A DNA stretch of 64,000 bases from JBEEJL01 sp043744215 (GTDB lineage Bacteria; Pseudomonadota; Gammaproteobacteria; Burkholderiales; JBEEJL01): contig JAYTVC010000083.1 in the NCBI GenBank assembly GCA_043744215.1, positions 62,001 to 126,000 of the forward strand, given 5' to 3'. How positions within the stretch are numbered: the first letter of the stretch is position 1; the number at the start of each line of letters is the position of its first letter. Below, one piece after another: positions 59,291 through 64,000 of this stretch. A program made the translations under genes and the position numbers. Under the pieces are notes generated by a model, which was given only the letters and a program-made list of their open reading frames with translations, made no database searches and was not told the DNA's origin.

Positions 59291-60616
59291 TTAGTCGTCT
59301 TCGTCGCGGAATAAAGACAAGTTAACTGCATCGGCCATGGCTTTATAGCCTGCGTCATTGGGGTGTAAATGATCGCCGCTGTCATAGGCGGGCAGCATGC
59401 GTATTGGGCGCGCGGGGTCTTGTATGATTTTGTCAAAATCAATCACGGCATCGAATTCGCCGCTGCTGCGAATCCACGCATTCACCGTCTGACGCTTCAC
59501 CTCGCCTTCCGCCGAGAAATAGCCGGGGAATGTCGTGCCTTCAAATGGGGTTAACGTTCCGCCATAAATTTTGAGTCGTTTCTCATGAGCGCGGGCGATA
59601 AGTTGACGATGGCCTGCAATAATTTCATCTGCGCTGACTTGTTGATCAGCCAATCCGAATGCACCTGGGAGGCCGATATTGTTGATGCCTTCGAGCAAGA
59701 TAATATATTTGACGCCTGGCGCATTGAGCACGTCACGATCAAATCGCGCGAGCGCATTGGGGCCAATGATGTCGTTCAAGGTACGGTTGCCGCTGATGCC
59801 ATGATTGAGCACGGCCAGATGTTTAAGCTCGCGCCGCGACTGCAAGCGCTCGGCGAGTATATTCGGCCAGCGGTGATTGGCATCAACAGTAGAAGCGTAA
59901 CCATCAGTAATGGAATCGCCAAGGGTGACGATGGCTGCATTTCTTTTCGATACAGCAACTGTGACGCCAGTTAGGAAATACCCTGACGTAGTAGTTGAAG
60001 CAGTCGGGAATGAAGTCTCACCGACAAAATTTCCTGCGTTAGATATATAAGTTGTCTGCACTCCCAACGAATGAAAGGTTTTCACCGGTGTGACGTTAGG
60101 CAAATGAATGCTAACTGCAAGATTGCTTAACGGTGGCACATCAAAATCTATGGGATCACTCAACACTGGCGCAGCGGACGGAATGACGATAGAAGTTTGG
60201 CCGCTGAAAGTGAGCGGACGGCTGCTACCGGAAACTATGCTGGAGCCGGTAGCCTGAAGCGCAATATGCGCTGCACCGATTTTCAAAGGCCCGCTTCCAT
60301 ATTCGTTAGATAAACGCACGCGCACTGTGCGCCCACCAATGCTGGTGTGAACAATCTGTCGAATTGTCTGATTATCAAACTGGGCAGGTATAGCGGGGAC
60401 GAAGGGTGGCTCGGGCGCCTGCGGGCTGGCCGTCCAAGTGCCAACCCAATATTTATTCCCTTGCCGACTTTCGGCATAAGTGTCGGACAGCGGCGCCATC
60501 ACGCTCGCGCCAACCAGGGCAATTGCAATCAATAGCGCACGGCGGCGAAGGTTTAATTTGAAGGGCGTGAGAGTTTTTGTTCTAAGCAAGGCAAGAAAAT
60601 AATCGATTGATTTCAT
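59291..60616 (-). CDS. Secreted SGNH/GDSL esterase
   Basis: A 441-residue exported hydrolase: a basic start and signal segment (ALLIAIALVGASVMAPL, about 29-46), a jelly-roll-like N-terminal region, then an SGNH domain with block I GDSITDG (Ser nucleophile), block II/III glycine and Asn (HGISGN, LEGINN), and the Asp-His pair in GDHLHPNDAGYKAM. Members deacetylate or de-esterify polysaccharides and similar substrates; the substrate here is unknown. Start at 60616 with GGAG; the 124-codon upstream frame overlaps the monooxygenase gene and is rejected. Confidence 0.88.
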   Translation of the reverse strand: MKSIDYFLALLRTKTLTPFKLNLRRRALLIAIALVGASVMAPLSDTYAESRQGNKYWVGTWTASPQAPEPPFVPAIPAQFDNQTIRQIVHTSIGGRTVRVRLSNEYGSGPLKIGAAHIALQATGSSIVSGSSRPLTFSGQTSIVIPSAAPVLSDPIDFDVPPLSNLAVSIHLPNVTPVKTFHSLGVQTTYISNAGNFVGETSFPTASTTTSGYFLTGVTVAVSKRNAAIVTLGDSITDGYASTVDANHRWPNILAERLQSRRELKHLAVLNHGISGNRTLNDIIGPNALARFDRDVLNAPGVKYIILLEGINNIGLPGAFGLADQQVSADEIIAGHRQLIARAHEKRLKIYGGTLTPFEGTTFPGYFSAEGEVKRQTVNAWIRSSGEFDAVIDFDKIIQDPARPIRMLPAYDSGDHLHPNDAGYKAMADAVNLSLFRDEDD

Positions 60617-60765
60617 AGTGTTCTCCATTTGATTGGCGAAATTCAGGGATGGCTGCGGGGGAGGAAACTTCAAGGCAGCCCCCCATTTATAGACTAATAC
60701 CGAGAGCGCCGCACGATGGGTATCGCAATCGCTCAACCCATCCTGCAAAAACTCGCGCCTCACAC

Positions 60766-62559
60766 CTAACGCAAATGATGCACCTGCCCCATGCCATACA
60801 CCGGCGTGGGAATGCCTTCTTTTCTCGCCTTGATTTGCAGCGACAAAAATTGCGAGTAGTGGCGCGATTGGTGGAGGTTGCCGCCGTGAAACCAGAGCGC
60901 GCTTTGTTTGGTGGGCTTCCACATGTTGCGCAATTCGCCTTCCCACGGGCCGGGATCTTTGGTGGTGTTGGAGCCTAAGCCCCAGCATTTTCCCACTTTG
61001 TCGGCCACATCTTGCGAGATGAGTTTGGCGGCCCAGCCGTTCATCGAGCCGTAACCGGTTGCCAGCACGATCGCATCGGCGGGCAATTCGCTGCCGTCGG
61101 TAAGCACGACGGAGTTCGGTTTGATTTCTTTAATATTCAGATTGCTTTTGAGTTTGACGCTGCCGTTGGCGATGAGCTCCGATGCGCCCACATCAATGTA
61201 ATAGCCGGAGCCACGACGCAAATATTTCATGAACAGGCCCGATTCGTCGTCGCCGAAGTCGAGCATGAAGCCAGCTTTTTCGAGGCGCGAATATAAATCG
61301 GCGTCGCGTTTTTTCATTTCCGCATACACGGGAATGTGGAAGCTGTGCATGATTTTGTACGGCACCGAAGCGAAAATGAGATCGGCTTTATCGGTGGTGA
61401 TGCCGTTTTTTACGGCGGCATCCGAATACAAGCCGCCCAATGCCAAGTCCATCAGTGAATCTGATTTGGCGATATGCGTAGATGATTTTTGAATCATGGT
61501 CACATCGGCGCCGTGCTCCCACAGGTCGGCGCAAATGTCGTGGGCGGAATTGTTGGAGCCGAGCACGATGACTTTTTTGCCGCGATATTTATCGCCACCG
61601 GGATGTTTGCTCGAATGGTGAAGGTCGCCTTTGAAAGTTTTTGCGCCGGGAATGTCGGGCACATTCGGCACAGCGGACATGCCGGTGGCCAGCACCAACT
61701 GTTTCGGTTTCAACACTATGGTTTCACCGTTGCGTTTTACCGTGACAGTCCATTCCTGTTTTGCTTCGTCATACTTCGCGCTTTCGCATTCGGTCGACGC
61801 CCAATAATTCAGCTCCATGATTTTGGTGTAACTCTCGAGCCAATCGCCGATTTTATCTTTGGGTGAAAACACGGGCCAATCGTCGGGAAATGGCAGATAG
61901 GGCAAATGGTCGTACCACACCGGGTCGTGCAGGCAGAGCGATTTGTAGCGGTTGCGCCATGAGTCGCCGGGGCGCGCATTTTTTTCGATGATGATGGTGG
62001 GCACATTAAGTCTGCGCAGACGCGCGCCGAGGGCGATGCCGCCCTGCCCGCCGCCGATGATGACGCAATACGGTTGCGTCTTGTAGCCCAGCTCGGCGGC
62101 CTCGTCAGTTTTGCGCTCCAGCCAATTTTTGCGCTCTTTGAATACGCCGTGCTCTACGCCTTTCGGCCGCTCGGCTCCCGTTTTTTCTTCAAAGCCTTTG
62201 AGCGATTTCATGGTCGTGAGCAGCGTCCAGCATTTACCGTCTTTCAATCGAACATAACCGTAGCCATTTGCGGTGGCCGTTTCAAAATTAAACCAGCCAT
62301 CGACAATGCCATCGGCTTCGCTGCCCTCGCCCACCATTTGCCAGTTGCGCGGCTGCACTTGCGCCGCCGTCGCATCGAGCATGGCGCGAATGTCAGCCTT
62401 GCCTTCGAGAGTTTTGATGTTCCAGGTGAACGAAACCAGATCGCGCCAATAACAATCATCGTGAAACATGTCGGCCGCACCGGCGAAATCTTTTTGCTCA
62501 ATCTTCGCGCCGAATTGCGCAAGCCATTGGGAAACTTGTTGTGTGGATGTGCCGGTCAT
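60766..62559 (-). CDS. Flavin-dependent monooxygenase with SnoaL-like N-domain
   Basis: A 597-residue oxidoreductase: an N-terminal SnoaL/NTF2-like domain (about 8-125), then a two-dinucleotide-fold monooxygenase. FAD site GGGQGG (169-174), a Baeyer-Villiger/FMO-type fingerprint FKGDLHHSSKHPG, and a second Rossmann motif VIVLGSNNSAHDICADL for NADPH. The pattern fits bacterial FMO/YUCCA-like enzymes. Start at 62559 follows AAGGAGGG four bases away. Substrate unknown. An IHF-like AT-rich element lies about 22 bases upstream. Confidence 0.9.
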   Translation of the reverse strand: MTGTSTQQVSQWLAQFGAKIEQKDFAGAADMFHDDCYWRDLVSFTWNIKTLEGKADIRAMLDATAAQVQPRNWQMVGEGSEADGIVDGWFNFETATANGYGYVRLKDGKCWTLLTTMKSLKGFEEKTGAERPKGVEHGVFKERKNWLERKTDEAAELGYKTQPYCVIIGGGQGGIALGARLRRLNVPTIIIEKNARPGDSWRNRYKSLCLHDPVWYDHLPYLPFPDDWPVFSPKDKIGDWLESYTKIMELNYWASTECESAKYDEAKQEWTVTVKRNGETIVLKPKQLVLATGMSAVPNVPDIPGAKTFKGDLHHSSKHPGGDKYRGKKVIVLGSNNSAHDICADLWEHGADVTMIQKSSTHIAKSDSLMDLALGGLYSDAAVKNGITTDKADLIFASVPYKIMHSFHIPVYAEMKKRDADLYSRLEKAGFMLDFGDDESGLFMKYLRRGSGYYIDVGASELIANGSVKLKSNLNIKEIKPNSVVLTDGSELPADAIVLATGYGSMNGWAAKLISQDVADKVGKCWGLGSNTTKDPGPWEGELRNMWKPTKQSALWFHGGNLHQSRHYSQFLSLQIKARKEGIPTPVYGMGQVHHLR

Positions 62560-62580
62560 AATGCCCTCCTTAGAAATTAT

Positions 62581-62608
62581 TGAATAATTGTTTATAATCA
62601 AATAGTTA
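62581..62608 (-). promoter_or_regulatory. AT-rich element with IHF-like core (copy E)
   Basis: AATCAAATAGTTA (62596-62608) is a perfect WATCARNNNNTTR match and identical to copy D in the core. It reads toward the minus-strand monooxygenase gene, 36 bases from its start. Confidence 0.5.
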
Positions 62609-62779
62609 CAGAGACTCTGTTTTGATGCCTACACGACTGCGTTTCCCCCTCGCGGAGACGAAACTCAGTTTTTGTTATAGAACATTTTTTACAACTTAAA
62701 ATGCTTTTGCAGAGATTTTTGTGTGAGCCCATTGTCGATAGCGTAAAATTTGTGCACCAAAGAAATAAACGGGGATGAC

Positions 62780-63142
62780 ATGCAGCAAATGGAATTTGAA
62801 CTCAGCGGCGAGTTTGTCGAACTCAACCAGTTGCTAAAACTGGTCGGCCTGTGCGACAGCGGCGGCGCGGGGAAAGTCATCGTTGCAAGCGGCGACGTAA
62901 TGGTTGACGGCCTACAGGAGTTGCGCAAGACGGCAAAAATTCGCGCGGGGCAAGTAGTACGCCTGGGCGATGTGGAAGTGACGGTGGTGGCGGGAGAAAT
63001 TTCCAGTTTGCCGCCTGAGAAAAAACCGCCTGCTTCCAAACCAATTGCCAAACCAAATGCCAAACCAATTGCCAAAGCGAAGATCAATCCCTATCAACCC
63101 GGCGAACATGCCAGGAAAACAAAAACGAAAAAAAAGGTATAA
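62780..63142 (+). CDS. S4-domain RNA-binding protein (YbcJ-like)
   Basis: A 120-residue protein: an N-terminal S4 domain (about 5-70; LNQLLKLVGLCDSGGAGKVIVASGDVMVDG) like E. coli YbcJ, then a Lys/Pro/Ala repeat tail (PIAKPNAKPIAKAK) and a basic end. It probably binds RNA. A strong terminator follows five bases after the stop. Confidence 0.88.
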   Translation: MQQMEFELSGEFVELNQLLKLVGLCDSGGAGKVIVASGDVMVDGLQELRKTAKIRAGQVVRLGDVEVTVVAGEISSLPPEKKPPASKPIAKPNAKPIAKAKINPYQPGEHARKTKTKKKV

Positions 63143-63146
63143 AAAA

Positions 63147-63175
63147 AGCCAGTCTCTCGACTGGCTTTTTATTTC
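63147..63175 (+). terminator. Terminator of the S4-domain gene
   Basis: AGCCAGT-CTCTCG-ACTGGCT (63147-63166) followed by TTTTATTTC. A clear Rho-independent terminator; preceding A-runs make it partly bidirectional. Confidence 0.9.
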
Positions 63176-63184
63176 TTTTCGACG

Positions 63185-63254
63185 ATTTAGCGCGGAAGTC
63201 CGTTCACCTTTCGAGGTAGCTGAGGGCGAACGGACTTCATTTACCGGCGCTAAA
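63185..63254. other. Long nested inverted repeat, possible sRNA or bidirectional terminator
   Basis: Outer arms TTTAGCGC (63186-63193) and GCGCTAAA (63247-63254), inner arms GAAGTCCGTTC (63195-63205) and GAACGGACTTC (63228-63238). Both pairs are exact complements. The hairpin sits between the terminator of the S4 gene and the end of the convergent ompA gene. It may terminate the latter or be a dispersed repeat. Confidence 0.55.
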
Positions 63255-63284
63255 ATATTGACGCACTTCTGAGTTAAGAACGCA

Positions 63285-64000
63285 TTACTGCACCGTGCGT
63301 TCTACCGTGAATTGCTCGATCTCCACACGGCGGTTCGGTGCGAGGCAATTGATCAGAGCCGCACGATCTTTCTCGGTACATTGCACAACAGGGTTGCCTT
63401 CGCCATGGCCGACTGCGCGGACACGGCTGGACTCAACGCCCTTGCTCACCAGATAGGCTTTGACCGCCTCTGCCCGCTGCTGCGACAGCTTGCGGTTGTA
63501 AGCGTCGGTGCCTAAACGGTCCGTGTAGCCATTCACGCTCACGTTGTTGATTTGCGGATTGCTTGCGAGCGTCGCAGCCAATTCATCAAGGCGCGGCTGC
63601 GGCAGGCGCAACTGGGCTTTGTTGAAATCAAACAACTCGGTGTCGGACATGGTGATGCGCTCGACGCGCGGCATCTGTACGGGCGCTGGTGCCGGCACCG
63701 GTGCTTGCACGATCACCGGCGCGGGCGCAGCTACCGGCGCGGGGGTGTACACGGGCGCAGGCGGAAGTATCGGCATCTGCACTTGCGGTACGGGCGTAGG
63801 CACGGCCTTCGGCGCGGCGGCACCGAAAGCATAGCCCAGGCCCAGGCCCAGATAATTTGCGTTGCTGGCGTTCACACCGGTAACGCCACCGCTATCACGC
63901 ACGAAGCCGTGCACACGGCGGAAATCCAGTTGCCCCATGAATCGGTTGCTGAAGGAATATTGCGCACCCAAACCGGCGTCGATATAAGGCGAAGTTTTGC
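63285..64000 (-). CDS. OmpA-family outer-membrane protein, 5' end outside the window
   Basis: A partial gene; the frame stays open to the right edge. The visible part starts in the N-terminal beta-barrel (YIDAGLGAQYSFSNRFMGQLDFRRV), then a Pro/Ala/Val-rich linker of about 60 residues, and a C-terminal OmpA peptidoglycan-binding domain (LDELAATLASNPQINNVSVNGYTDRLGTDAYNRKLSQQRAEAVKAYLVSKG, then NRRVEIE). It anchors the outer membrane to peptidoglycan. The TTG at 63971 is not the true start. Confidence 0.92.
   Translation of the reverse strand, partial: KTSPYIDAGLGAQYSFSNRFMGQLDFRRVHGFVRDSGGVTGVNASNANYLGLGLGYAFGAAAPKAVPTPVPQVQMPILPPAPVYTPAPVAAPAPVIVQAPVPAPAPVQMPRVERITMSDTELFDFNKAQLRLPQPRLDELAATLASNPQINNVSVNGYTDRLGTDAYNRKLSQQRAEAVKAYLVSKGVESSRVRAVGHGEGNPVVQCTEKDRAALINCLAPNRRVEIEQFTVERTVQ

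Noticed and set aside
1..64000. CRISPR arrays, insertion sequences, prophage or integrase genes
   Set aside because: No regularly spaced repeats, transposase or recombinase motifs were seen in any frame I examined; the repeats at 55.5 kb and 57.8-59.2 kb are REP-like or segmental.

Overview
The window looks like a chromosome segment of a facultatively anaerobic, denitrifying Betaproteobacterium (my inference; GC is roughly 55%). The evidence is a CX2CX5C-type FNR regulator, a copper nitrite reductase with a fused cytochrome c, cytochrome-c-dependent NO reductase (norCB), a PHA synthase and phasin, TrxC, an RpoE/RseA pair, RhlE, PrfC and an OmpA protein with a Pro/Ala-rich linker. No integrase, transposase, CRISPR array or rRNA was seen.

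The main result is a regulon-like island from about 3 kb to 49.5 kb. Fifteen exact matches to the FNR/Anr box TTGAYNNNNRTCAA occur, all between genes, where about 0.24 would be expected by chance in 64 kb of even composition. The island also encodes its own FNR protein (10276-11079) with the residues E229/S232/R233 that read TTGAT half-sites. The boxes precede two universal stress proteins, a class I fructose-bisphosphate aldolase, a small membrane protein, norCB, a Cyc2-like outer-membrane porin-cytochrome with a cytochrome c4, an operon of an unknown protein with Hsp20, a CBS pair and a formate/nitrite channel, a broken FtsH tail before a phosphoribosyltransferase, a copper-handling operon ending in a CPH-type P-ATPase, a Met/Gly-rich exported peptide (now frameshifted), a yqjD-yqjE-yqjK-mgtA-P-ATPase operon, a bactofilin-like membrane protein, PHA synthase, phasin, and nirK. 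The gene kinds (Usp, Hsp20, CBS, phosphoribosyltransferase, alpha/beta hydrolase, cation P-ATPases, nitrite transport, carbon storage, a two-component pair) closely parallel the mycobacterial DosR dormancy regulon, but here they are wired to FNR.

Layout: 0-3.2 kb, a LuxR solo, a degenerate EAL protein and an orphan MlaF-like ATPase. 3.3-11 kb, stress proteins, aldolase and a signalling block (CHASE-PAS histidine kinase, NarL-type regulator, lone receiver, FNR). 11-12.3 kb, a scar of three broken genes. 12.3-18.2 kb, norCB, two small membrane proteins and a MacAB-like exporter. 18.4-28 kb, phosphoribosyltransferase-TrxC, electron-transfer proteins, miscellaneous enzymes, the chaperone/CBS/FNT operon and a second phosphoribosyltransferase. 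28-33 kb, the copper operon. 33-44 kb, transporters and the P-ATPase operon. 44-49.4 kb, PHA granule genes, a DksA-like protein and nirK. At 49.64-49.70 kb lies the 3' half of a tRNA-Asn gene, a likely attachment-site scar. To its right are ordinary genes with no FNR boxes (methyltransferase, HExxH lipoprotein, rpoE-rseA, rhlE, ychJ, prfC, SGNH esterase, flavin monooxygenase, an S4 protein, ompA).

A second recurring signal is an AT-rich element with an IHF-like core (WATCARNNNNTTR) and extra conserved flanks. It is found eight times, five of them 26-37 bases before a start codon and in the same orientation. The window also carries an unusual number of gene remnants, several caused by single-base or short tandem changes.
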